Shown here: in pieces, positions 51,177-62,262 of the stretch
Numbering within the stretch: the stretch's first letter is position 1
Layout: each line of letters starts with the position of its first letter
From: Cloeon dipterum
Taxonomy: Eukaryota; Arthropoda; Insecta; Ephemeroptera; Baetidae
Assembly (NCBI RefSeq): GCF_949628265.1
Contig: NC_088786.1
Location: 4,650,001 to 4,714,000 of the forward strand
Direction of reading: 5' to 3'
Length of the DNA: 64,000 bases
Notes under the pieces: generated by a model
Told to the model about the DNA's origin: nothing
The model's database searches: none
The model's input: the letters and a program-made list of their open reading frames with translations, nothing else
Translations under genes and position numbers: made by a program

Positions 51177-54122
51177 ATGGAAACGCCCGCGGGTAGCACC
51201 GAGGTGCTGCAGGGCACTTGGACGCCAGCCGAAGGGGGTTTCAAAGGGTGGCTCACAGTGGCAGCCAGCTTCGTCATTCAGGGCCTCATCCTTGGAATTA
51301 ACTTTTCTTACAGCGTCATCTATGTTGAGCTGCAACGAATTTTGGACAAGGATGGAGTCGCAGAAACGTCTTACAAAACTTGTAAATATGCAACTTTTTA
51401 AAATTTAAATATTAAGCTTACAACGGAAGTGTGTGGTTAATTTCATTGTAAGTATATAGCTAAAAAATTTCCCTGTATGCATGAGATACGAAAAATTGCA
51501 ATCAGTTTATTAAGGGCGACTTTTTGTGCTGCTTCTTTTATTATCAAACACATTCACTTTCATGAAAAGTACTCCTGAGCAATATTTCTCACAATTAGTA
51601 GATACTGTCGCATATTTTAGCGATTTTCTCAACTATTTTACCTATAATATTGTTATTTTTTGCTTTATATTTTGTCAACAACAATTTTGTAGTCTACGTG
51701 CCACTGACAAAAGCTCCAATATAAATAATTCACATTTAAATCGTTCTTTCTTTCAGTCATTTCCTGTTATTAGAGTAAAAATCGCTTTGTTTATTGAAAA
51801 ACAATACCATTCATCGTTGAAGGTTGAAGAACCGGCTCTTTCCATATCGGTCATCAAACTGGTGGAAAAAACGCAAACAACCTGTGGTTCTCACTTAACT
51901 TGACAGTTCTATTAAGATATTTTGAGTACATAATAATGCATTATCTTTAGGTTTGCATAAGAAAAAAGTAAAAGCTGATATTGAAATATGGAACGGAAAT
52001 ACCTGCAGAGTCAAAAAATCAATGGGGTCTATAAATTGAGCAAAAATCTGTAATGCAACAAATTTTTGCCCAGGGATCGATGGATTTTAAAGAAATTTTT
52101 TGCGCAAACTTTGCTGTAATTGACCGACAAAACAGTTGAGAAAACTCCGATTTTCTAATTTTTGCACGGGTTTTTAAAGGTCTACATCTGGGAATTTTTA
52201 ATACTTCTTAAATTTGCTCAGGGTGGTCCTAGAACAAAAATTAAAAAACCATTGAACTCTTCTTAACAAGTCAAACAACTTTTACGTTTACCTCAAAGTG
52301 GTAGGTCAAAGGTCAAGGTCATACAAATTGATTTTTTTTTATTTTAGACTCAAATTTGAAAATGATTATATGTATTGAAATTTTTCTTTTTTCATAACCA
52401 TTTTGTGGAGCACAAAAAATTAAGTTAAATAAAACGTAAAAATTTGGAACAGTTTATCCCCATTTTTTTTCAATGAAAACTTCGAAAAACATTGTTTTTT
52501 GAGGTTGGTGAAAAGCGATGATCAACTAAATGAATGAATATAAACAAAACAATAATTAAATATCTGATATGTGATATATTTAGACAAAAATTAATTTGTG
52601 CATTAAAAATAATGTCGCTAAATCTTATTTTCAGCTCTGGTCGGTTCTTTGAGCTTGGGCACGACTTTCGCCTTCTCAATTTTGGCTGGAATTTTAAACG
52701 ACCTGTTTAGCTACAGGACGACCACAATCATAGGTGGATGCTTCTGCCTTGTTGGCATGTTCTCGTCCTCCTTCCTAATCCACTATGCAAGTTTAATCGA
52801 GCTTGTCTTCATTCGTTAGCTAATTCTCTTAATCTGTGTTTAGGTTGAGGCCCTGTATTTCACGTACGGAATAATGTTTGGAATCGGCGCAGCTCTTTGC
52901 TTCAACCCGTCACTCGTGGTGCTGGGTCTGCACTTCAAAAAAAGAATAGGCTTGGTGTGCGGAATCGTGTCTGCTGGCTCCTCCATTTTCACTTTCTGGT
53001 TGCCACCAGCCCTCGGAGCGATGATTCCCGCGATTGGGCTTGAGTGGACGCTCCGAGTCGTTTCTTTTCTAATGATTCTCATCCTTGTTGCATCATTGAC
53101 CTTCAATGTACGGAATATTAAAATTTAGATCTGACTAAGGAACTAAATTGAATTAATTTTAGGTGCCAGACGGTGCGAAGGTGGAGGGAAATGAAGGGAA
53201 GAAATTCGAACTGTCTAAATTTTTGAATAAGGAAAACTGGAAGAGAAAGAAATTCGTTATATGGACGATCTGCATTCCAATCGCTCTCTTTGGATATTTT
53301 GTACCGTTCGTGCATATGGTAAACAAAAATAAAATATTTAAAATAATATACATCTTTATGCTCTCGCCCCCTGCAAAAGGGTACAAGCCGGTAATAAGAT
53401 ATTGAAACTATAACCATTCGAATGAACAGTTATAAAATAAACTAAATACTTTTCTGTAACTTCAATCCTCTTTGTAGATGAAGTTTGTTAACGTGACATT
53501 CCCCTCCGAAGATGGAAAAATTCCGCTCATGTGCATTGGTATAGCTTCAGCAGTTAGTCGCGTGGCATTTGGATTCATTTCAGATTATGACAGAATAAAT
53601 CGAGTGATGCTGCAGCAGGTAAAAAATATAATTCGATGATACCTTATAATATTAAATTATGACTACAATGGCAATGTATGCTAATTCTCATTTGATGCTC
53701 TGAACGATTCCAACTCATGATTTTTTTTACAGTTTGCTATTTTTTCAATTGGCGTTTTGACCATGCTTCTTGCGGCAGCCAACGCTTGGATATACATTAT
53801 TTTGATAACTCTTGGAATCGGAATTTTCGACGGCTGCTACTTCAGCATGATTGGACCGATCGCCTTCGACTTGTGCGGGCCGAAAGGTGCCTCGCAGGCA
53901 ATCGGGTTCGTCAGTGGATTAAGCGCGTTCTCAGTAACACTTGGACCAACCATAGCAGGTGAAAATATCTTACACGATTAACGCAGTGTATTATTTTATT
54001 GTTGAATTTTAGGAAAACTGTTTGAAATGTACAGCTCTTACACGGTGCCGTTTCTGGTGGCTGGCGCGCCGCTGATACTAGGGGCCTGTGGCTTGTTTGC
54101 CATTATGTGTGTCAAAGTTTAA
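51177..54122 (+). CDS. SLC16 monocarboxylate transporter M4 (7 exons, 417 aa)
   Basis: Exons: 51177-51381, 52635-52786, 52844-53107, 53163-53318, 53478-53618, 53733-53958, 54013-54122 (1254 nt). TM1 signature PAEGGFKGWLTV, TM5 signature LHFKKRIGLVCGIVSAGSS. The TM2-TM3 loop reads LNDLFSYRTTT, shared only with M5; M1 has LTDRFGHRRTT. Intron 2 (57 bases) begins with GC. Intron 1 carries an extra segment of about 400 bases with a triple nuclear-receptor half-site. The protein ends at CVKV. The TM8 region has ASAVSRVAFG where paralogues have Gly at the Ser position. Intact. Confidence 0.86.
52303..52321 (+). promoter_or_regulatory. Three AGGTCA half-sites in intron 1 of M4
   Basis: AGGTCA, one A, AGGTCA, then AGGTCA directly. 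The first pair is a perfect DR1, the kind of site bound by HNF4 or USP/RXR dimers, and the last pair forms the extended TCAAGGTCA site used by FTZ-F1/ERR-type receptors. The same intron of M5 lacks it. It may also be a chance part of an inserted repeat. Confidence 0.35.
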
Positions 54123-54776
54123 ACATTCACATGTAAAAAATGTGGCGTGAATCCTCTATCACGACTGTAGAAATAAATTTATATTTAGAGATAATAGTAG
54201 GAACTCGATTAATAGTAACTCGAGTTCCTTTATATGTTAGGATTAATGTCAAATGTTTTAAGATTATATATGATGTGTACTACTATATTTAAAATAAGAA
54301 TCAATCTAAATTCAGGAAGGATTTTTTATTATTTACGTTGCTATCGTTATCACCTGTAATTTTTGTTTTCTTTACTGGGATGTGTAGCAAACTCAATTTA
54401 CAAAATAATTTTCACTAAATATCGAACGTTTTCTATTCCTGTTGGAAGGGTCTATAAACAGTTTTGGTCATCTTCTATTATGATCAGTAAAGACTAATTC
54501 TCGCTCTAGACCAAACATTTATTTCATAATTTCCTGTTCAGCAAAATGCGTAAAATAGTAAAAATTAAGTTAATAGACAGTTTTTGTTGGCCCGAAATAA
54601 ATTTTAAATCAATATTTTTCCTCTGTGGTAGCCTTAAACCATGCAATATTAACGTCATTTAATTTTCCTGCATACGACCCTCATTTCTACACGTTAAGAG
54701 TGCAGATGGTTCACATGTTCACATTTAGTTAAGGAGAGTATATAACCAGGACTGCCGGAGCAGGTCGTAGTTGGTA
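54123..54776. other. Spacer between M4 and relic a
   Basis: 3' flank of M4 with an AATAAA near 54172 and the promoter of the relic. Much of it matches 61697-62262, the spacer between M5 and relic b. No gene seen. Confidence 0.6.
54739..54745 (+). promoter_or_regulatory. TATA box of relic a
   Basis: TATATAA 32 bases before the relic ATG, in a block (AAGGAGAGTATATAACCAGG) kept almost unchanged before relic b. The short distance to the ATG implies a very short leader. Confidence 0.5.
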
Positions 54777-55604
54777 ATGGAAGTTGAAGCCATGGGCAGG
54801 CCAACTGAGACGAAATTGCGGTCATGGCTGATTGTGGTAGCTGGATTTGTGATCAATGGTCTGATGTTCGGAACAATTAACTCCTACAGTGCAATGTACT
54901 TTGTACCGCAACGAATTTTCATGCTAACGGAGTCACAGACACTTCTTACAAAACTTGTAATTATGACTCCCTGTTTTAAAAATCAATTTTATTTTAACAT
55001 GTGCGATTAGGGGCTATATTAAAATATAAATCTTATCAATGCAGCAAAAGCATTATTTTACTGACAGCAATTAACACGTATGGCTGAGTATAAAAATAAA
55101 AACGCTTAGAGGGAAAAAACCAAACACGAATAGTAAATAAATTTCGGAAAACTAGTGCCTATAAAAATCTTTTTATGCACGTACGCCATACACGTGTTTC
55201 TCAAACCAAAAATTGTCAAAAGCCTAAACCACCAACGGAGTTTAAAACGATTTTCTTTACGATATAGCGGATGACTGACAGTTTGGTTCGTAAGCTTTGT
55301 TTGCGATGTTTATCCACGTGTGTATTGCAAGGAAACAAAAAACTGTTTGAATTACACACTCTGCCTCGTGACCAAAAACAAAAACTAAATCATAAAAATA
55401 TTATCTAGAAAATTATTTAACAACACAATAAAATTGTCAATTTTTTCAGCTCTGGTAGTTGTTTCTTTGAGCTTGGGAATGACTTTCGCCTTCTCAATCC
55501 TCGCTGGCATTTTAATAGACCAGTTTGGCTACAGGACAACTGGAATGATAGGAGGAAGCCTATGTCTAATCGGCATGTTCTCCTCATCATTTTTGATCCA
55601 CCAT
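54777..55604 (+). pseudogene. Two-exon SLC16 relic a (M3 type)
   Basis: Exon 1 at 54777-54956 and exon 2 at 55450-55604 correspond to the first two exons of M3. Exon 1 lacks the SLC16 glycine motif (KLRSWLIVV in place of EGGFRAWLTV) and is one base short near its end, which shifts the frame into TESQTLL. Exon 2 is intact with one added codon (LVVVSLSLGMTFAFS). Exons 3-7 are missing: intron 2 runs straight into what is the 3' flank of M3. Only TM1-TM3 could be encoded. Confidence 0.8.
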
Positions 55605-58330
55605 GCAAGTTTTATCAAGTCTACCTTTTCCTGCAGAGTAAATCATAGATTATCCGACAACATTTTAAAATAAAAATGCGGAAATTAAGCAAGTTCTCGC
55701 ACGTGCAAAATGTTATCGCTTTTTCTTAACACCCTGTTTGAATAACGGTTGAAGCAATTACCTTGAATGCTACATCAAACAGTCAGTAAAAGCTCACAGT
55801 TGCTTGTTATTTACTACTCACCATGCTTCGCAAAAGTTATGGTACTTAGAAACATTAAGGAAATTTAAAAATATTAACTTTTTAAAAATGGCGTTACTTT
55901 TCGAAAATTGCTCAGGTTTTAAAAAAGCAAACATTTTTGGAATCTGCACTTCATGCCGATTCCAAAAATGTGCATTTGACTATTTTCGGACACTTTCGAT
56001 AATATTTAAGTTTTACCACGTGGACACTTGGAAAATCTTTGCAGCTCTGTTATTCGTAAACTAAGCTAGATAGAAGAATTTTAATTGGTGCTCATTTGTT
56101 ACTGCACTTCATACTAAAAATTGGTGGCGAGTATTCCGATTCGCCGGGCGAAACATATATCCAGGGTTCCCTTGTAAGTAAATTCTCACACGCGCAGAAC
56201 TGTATCACTTTTTTCTTACCCCCTGATATTTGAAAAACGGTTCTATTGCAATTACTGTGAATGCTAGATTAAACAGTCAGTCAAAGCTTATATTTACTTC
56301 TCACCATGCCTCGCAAATCGCAAAGCAATTTTCAAGGTAGTCATGGTTGATGGTGAAAATAGTGCGTGTGGTTTAAACATGAAACATTGAAATATTAAGC
56401 AAAATAAGCGTCTAACTGATGACATTTAAACAAATTATCCTAATGGCAAAACGTAGACGCTTATATTCTAAAAATATGCTTTGCAGAGTAAAAGGAAACT
56501 CAATATCCGTTTATTCTAAATTAAAGTTAGTTCACATATATCATGTCACAGCATATAATCAATTCACCTTAATGATTTCTACAAATAAGAAATTAAGAAT
56601 TGTCGCTCCAAAAGTCCAAACGCAGCAATAATCTTGATGTAAAAAACCGGCGTGTTCCTTCACTGTCAGTTGTTGTTCTACTCGACTTTCATCGTAACCG
56701 CTTAGAAGTACTGCGCTGTCTCTTCGCGGAAATAGTAATTACTTTAAGTGCTCGTCAAAAAACCTTTTGTCAGAGCTCAGCGGACACTCACCTGCACATT
56801 CTTAGTCAACACTATCAGAGAAGACAATTGACAAAACGCGTGCTCTCCTATGTAGGTTTGCCGGGAATAAACACATGTGGTAAACCTTTCTGCAGCACCA
56901 CAGATTTTGGTGTCCAGAAGTGGCGGATAAATTCCTAACACCGGGGTTGGCTACTTGTCGGCCCGGGCGCCTGGTCATGGCGCCTCGCCGGTCAGTGGCA
57001 GGTCAAAGAGTGTCCCGACAACACGCTATTAAAAACTTCCAACCATTGTGCTTTTAATGAAATCACTAATATGAACATTTTCTGATCTACTTAAAATTTT
57101 AATCGATCGGCTTGTTTCATTTTTTACCAAACCGTTTGGCTCGTGTTGACGAGTATCCGTGCTATGTTTGGGGATTGAGTGCGGGCTGATTATATAATGC
57201 CCCTACGTCTGATTTTTTGATATTCGGATTTGAGAGGACTCCGAAAGCTGGTTGACTTGCCACTGGCTGTTTTGCGCGGATATATTTCATGGGACAAAAA
57301 ATGTACTATGTCTTGCAATCGAACAAGAAGACCCCGGATGAAAACATTCTGGGACGTGGGACGTTTGAGTTTATAAACAAAATTGATCACTAAAACCCTT
57401 AGACAAAATTGAATTTACATCAGAATAAAATCTGAACAAGAATAAGGATTTGAACTTTTTCGAATCATATCACATACATAAATGCATATCGTTTTACAAA
57501 TATAAATTTATAGTGGAATTATTAACTGATTTTAACCGTCTTAAACTAGAATAACAATTTACACGCTCGATCCCTTCTCCATTAAACGTTCATTGGAAAT
57601 TAAAAAAATGCGACTTAACTTTTGCCGAGAGTCCAGCGAAATGTAATTCGAATTAAAAATATCTCTCTGCTGCATTACGATTTTCCATCAAACAGCGTGT
57701 AATAACAATTTATTAAGAAGGTCACCGATCTCAGATGGTAAAATCACAGCGTCATAGTAATCCATTAATAATTTTCCGTAACATCGCCTTGCTAGGCGGG
57801 CGAAATTGTGCCGCAATACAGTCCTGCCATGCAAGCAGCTAGTCATGTAGGGACCTGGTGCCGACAAAAGGTGATGATAATTGATGACATAGTGAGTTTA
57901 AGTGTGCGTGTATAGCCATTAAACTAATTATGCTGCCGCTGGTCTTTCTGACGGCCGTATTCACTGATACGAAATTGCTTCTGAAGAGTTGTATTCGTGG
58001 TCGATTTGAGCGTAAGTGCGACTTACTTGTGTCAATAAAAATATGCTAATAATTTAATGAATCACGCGTAGTGTATTGCAATTTCTAGCTTGAGCACTCG
58101 TTATAGTAATTTAAGATATTAAGCCGGAAGGACATTATGAATTTGGAAGAAAAGTGTTCAGAAGTTATTTCCACAAACATGATACTAAACTTTTCGAAAA
58201 ATATTTGACTAACAAATTACAAACTTATTTTTATAATATTAATAAACTAGAAGAAATAATTCTTTCATACTTAAGATGCACACATGTTCATATGAACGCA
58301 AAACTTATTAAAAAATAAAATATAGCTCAA
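55605..58330. other. Spacer between relic a and M5
   Basis: Counterpart of the M3-M4 spacer. It carries two extra segments: about 490 bases at 55836-56300, bounded by a diverged direct duplication of 55691-55835 and 56181-56325 and holding a perfect hairpin at 55931-55971; and about 150 GC-rich bases at 56870-57020 missing from the matching place near 63900. No gene was found. Confidence 0.5.
55931..55971. repeat. Perfect 14-base inverted repeat with 13-base loop
   Basis: ACATTTTTGGAATC at 55931-55944 pairs with GATTCCAAAAATGT at 55958-55971. A few more outer bases pair if a small bulge is allowed. Confidence 0.85.
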
Positions 58331-58335
58331 GTTTT

Positions 58336-58385
58336 TAAGGAGGGAGTGGGCGGATACATTTTCTACTATCGCATAGAAAAGCCGG
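58336..58385 (+). promoter_or_regulatory. Conserved promoter-proximal block of M5
   Basis: AGGAGGGAGTGGGCGGA again, about 115 bases before the M5 start, as before M4. Confidence 0.4.
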
Positions 58386-58457
58386 TGTGCAAGGTGAAAA
58401 GGTTTCTGTTGGGTCTACTAGGAAATGTAGGAAACCATAAAGCAACAAGCAATTGCA

Positions 58458-61400
58458 ATGGAAACGTCCGCGGGTAGCAGCGAGGTGCTGCAGACGCAGA
58501 GTCCTTGGACGCCCGCCGAAGGGGGCTTCAAAGGGTGGCTTACAGTGGCAGCCAGCTTCGTCGTTCAGGGCCTAGTCATTGGAATCAGCCTTTCTTACAG
58601 CGTCATCTATGTTGAGCTGCAGCGAATTTTGGAAAAGGATGGAGTCACAGAAACGTCTTACAAAACTTGTAAATATATACAACTTAAAACTGTAATTAAA
58701 TAGCTAATTTTATTGTAAGTTTGTGTCTGCATAAATTAGGGAAAAATGCAATCAGTTTGTTAAGGGCTACTTTTTTGAGCTCCTTCTTTTATTATCAAAC
58801 TTGTAGAAGGAATTCTGTTAGCAAAAGCATTCATATTTTTCGTGCCAAGTACTCCTGAGCATATTTTTTTAACCTCTGCTCAGCACATCCCGTGGTATTT
58901 GAGTTCACCGGGTGTCAGGGCCCAATAAAACCGCCGTGGAAAACATGGAGCATAGGGCCCAAGTGACCGCAGAGGCGCTTGGGCCCAATGAGGCTATTTT
59001 TTGGCTTTCCCGCAACGAGGTCATTTATTGAAACGCCAGACATTTGTCTTTAAAGCTGCTGGAAAGGTGCAAATTTGCGAAAACCAGCAAGTGGCGAATC
59101 GGCGCGGGTGCCCGTTGAGTGCCCGTTGAGCGATTTGAGCATTTCGAGTCACTAAACTAACCACTTTTTGCCATCTCTGACATTGGGCAGCCAGTATTAG
59201 ATCCCCGAACTGCTCAAATATCTCCCACTGCTTTGAAACTCCTGAGAATGCCTTAACAATGCGAGCTAACGTACCTATTTCTCACAATTAGTAGCTATTG
59301 TAGCAATTATTACCGAAAACCACAACTATTTTACCCGCATATACTTGCAAGCTTTTGCTATAAGTCTTTCAACACATTTGTGTTGTCTGCGCGCCACTCG
59401 ACAAAGCTCTCAACAAATTATTCCAAAAGAAATTCCTCATCTAAACCATTCATTCTTGCGATCATTTCCTGTGTTTAGAGTAAAAATAAATTTGTTTATT
59501 GAATAAGATGAATAAAAGCGTTTTTCATTGAAGGTTGAAGAATCAGAACTTTTCATATCGGTCTTCAAACTGGTGGAAAAAACGCCAACCACCTGTGGTT
59601 CTCACTTAACTGACAGTTTCTAGAATATATTTTGAGCTCAAAAACATTATCTTTCAGTTGAGACAAAGAGTAAGTAAAAGCAGGTAAAATTAAAAAATTG
59701 TTGAAAAATGAACGGAAAAGACCTGCACCGTCAATAATCGAGTGACCTTATAAATTATGTTTCGCATCATTTCTGCTGCTTACTGATAAAAGCGTAATGA
59801 ATTTCAGAGACTTTAATCGATTTTACTTTTCTAAATTATTATAATTTATGTGTATGACTCTACGAATTAAATATGTTGTGAAGGGTTAGCTATATTAATA
59901 CTTAAACAACAATGATTTAAAATCTGACATGTGATTTATCGATAAAAGTTAATTACATTAAAACAATTGTCGGTAAATCAATTTTCAGCTCTGGTCGGTT
60001 CTTTGAGCTTGGGCACGACTTTCGCCTTCTCAATTTTGGCTGGAATTTTAAACGACCTGTTTAGCTACAGGACAACCACAATCATAGGTGGATGCTTCTG
60101 CCTTGTTGGCATGTTCTCGTCTTCCTTCCTAATCCACTATGCAAGTTTAATCGAGCTTGTCTTCATTCGTTAGCTAATTCTCTTAATCTGTGTTTAGGTT
60201 GAGGCCCTGTATTTCACGTACGGAATAATGTTTGGAATTGGCGCAGCTCTTTGCTTCAACCCGTCAATCGCGGTGCTGGGTCTGCACTTCAAAAAAAGAA
60301 TAGGCTTGGTGTGCGGCATCGTGTCTGCTGGGGTTTCAGTTTTTAATTTTTGGCTGCCACCAGCCCTGGAGGCGATGATTTCCGCGATTGGGCTTGACTG
60401 GACACTCCGAGTCGTTTCTTTTCTAATGATTCTCATCATTGTTGCGGCATTTACATTCAATGTACGGAATATTAAAATTTAGATCTGACTGAGGAACTAA
60501 ATTGAATTAGTTGTAGGTGCCGGACGGTGCGAAGGAGGAGGGAAATGAAGGGAAGAAATTCGAACTGTCTAAATTTTTGAATAAGGAAAACTGGAAAAGG
60601 AAGAAATTCGTTATATGGACGATCTGCATTCCAATCGCTTTCTTTGGATATTTTGTACCATTCGTGCATATGGTAGGATACTGCAACAAAATATATGTCA
60701 GTTGATTTGTTAGCTCCAAAAGATCTTGGACCTAACTCGGGCCCATGTTCCATGTTACCCGCTCAGTGGTGTCATTGGGACCTTGAATCCGGTGAGCTTA
60801 TAGCCCACAGGAAGTGCTGGGCAGGGGTTAAAAAATGTGTGAAATAGTAAAAAATAAGTCAATGTTGGCCCGAAATAAATTTAAAATCAATCTTTTTCCT
60901 CTCCGTAAAGATGGAGCTAACCAAAATCTATTTGATGAAAATATTTATAAAATAAAATAAACACATTTCTATAAATTCAATCCTCTGTTAAGGTGAAGTT
61001 TGTTAACGTGAACTTCCCCTCCGAAGATGGCAAAATTCCGCTCATGTGCATTGGTATAGCTTCAGCAATAGGACGCGTGACATTTGGATTCTTTTCAGAC
61101 TACGACAAAATAAATCGAGTGATGCTCCAGCAGGTAAAAAATATATCACTTCGATGTTGTGCTATATTAAATTTTAACTGTTAACTATGAAGAGGCGGCT
61201 TGAAATAAATAATATTTTTTGCAATATGTCTGCAAAATGCTTATTTTATGCGCAGATTATGTTTTTTTACAGATTGCTCTTTTTTCATTTGGCGTTTTGA
61301 CCATGCTTCTTGCGGCAGCCAACGCTTGGGTGTACATTATTTTGATAACTCTTGGAATCGGAGTGTTCGACGGCTGCTTCCTCAGCATGATGGGACCGAT

Positions 61401-61696
61401 CACCTTTGACTTGTGCGGGCCGAAAGGCGCCTCGCAGGCGATCGGGTTCGTCAACGGATTCAGCGCATTCTCTGTAACTCTTGGACCAACTATAGCAGGT
61501 GAAAACATCACACACGTGATGATAAACGGAGTATTATTTTTATTGTTGAATTTTAGGAAAACTGTTTGAAATATACAGCTCTTACACGGTACCGTTTCTG
61601 GTGGCTGGCGCGCCGCTGATACTAGGGGCTTTTGGCCTATTTGCCATTATGTGTGTGTCAAAGTCTAAAAATTCTCAAGTAAAAAATGTGGCGTGA
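58458..61696 (+). CDS. SLC16 monocarboxylate transporter M5 (7 exons, 429 aa)
   Basis: Exons: 58458-58668, 59989-60140, 60198-60461, 60517-60672, 60993-61133, 61273-61498, 61557-61696 (1290 nt). Closest relative is M4: exon 2, all 57 bases of the GC-AG intron 2, and most of exons 3 and 4 are nearly identical. Differences cluster in exon 1 (two extra codons), in the TM5-TM6 part of exon 3 (SAGVSVFNFWLP), and at the C-terminus. There, an added GT pair moves the stop and yields CVSKSKNSQVKNVA in place of CVKV. Introns 1 and 4 each hold a copy of the dispersed repeat. Intact by reading frame. Confidence 0.86.
58866..59275 (-). repeat. Dispersed repeat, copy 2, in intron 1 of M5
   Basis: About 410 bases inserted in M5 relative to the same intron of M4, which reads straight across (near 51578). 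Read on the minus strand it has the same frame as copy 1 (AFSGVSKQWEIFEQFGDL, then QRWQKVVSLVTRNAQIAQ) and ends in GCAGAGGTTAAAAAAATATG, which looks like a short A-rich tail. A target duplication is not certain. Confidence 0.75.
60731..60836 (+). repeat. Dispersed repeat, copy 3 (3' part only), in intron 4 of M5
   Basis: Matches the last 105 bases of copy 2 in opposite orientation, from GGGCCCATGTTCCATGTTA to GCAGGGGTTAAAAAATG. It is absent from intron 4 of M4. Truncated at the 5' side and ending at the same A-run, as retroposed copies do. Confidence 0.65.
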
Positions 61697-62224
61697 ATCC
61701 TCTATCACGACTGTAGAAATAAATTTAATTTTAGATAACGCGCTTAATAGAAGTTTGAGTTCATTGGTTTGTCACGATTAATAAAACAAGTTTTGAAGCT
61801 ATATACAGTAATATGTACATACTATTTATTTGAAGTAAAAATCGAATTAAAATTCAGGAAGGTTTTTTTATTATTTACAGTTTCATTAGTGTGATAATAT
61901 ACATAGCACATTTAATTTGCAAAATAGTTTACGCTAAAAACTGAATGTTCTCAATTCCTTGGAATATGGTCTGTAAACAGTTTCCATCCACTTCTGTAAT
62001 GATCAATAAAAACAATAATTTTCGCTCTGGACCCTAAATGTACTACTGTGCTGAACGACAAATAAATTAAAATTAAATATAATTGCATTTTTTTATCACA
62101 ACGTGTCAATAAAATGCGAATAATTGTAAACAATGAGATAGTGGACAGTTATTGTTGGCTCGAAATTCAATCAGCAATTATTGAACATTGCAGATCACCT
62201 ACACGCTGTTGGCGCTAAGGAGAG
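61697..62224. other. Spacer between M5 and relic b
   Basis: Matches the M4-relic a spacer with small gaps. It has an AATAAA about 25 bases past the M5 stop. No gene seen. Confidence 0.6.
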
Positions 62225-62231
62225 TATATAA
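62225..62231 (+). promoter_or_regulatory. TATA box of relic b
   Basis: TATATAA in the same conserved block as before relic a, 32 bases before the ATG at 62263. Confidence 0.5.
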
Positions 62232-62262
62232 CCAGGACTGGCGGAGCAGGTCGTAGTTGGTA

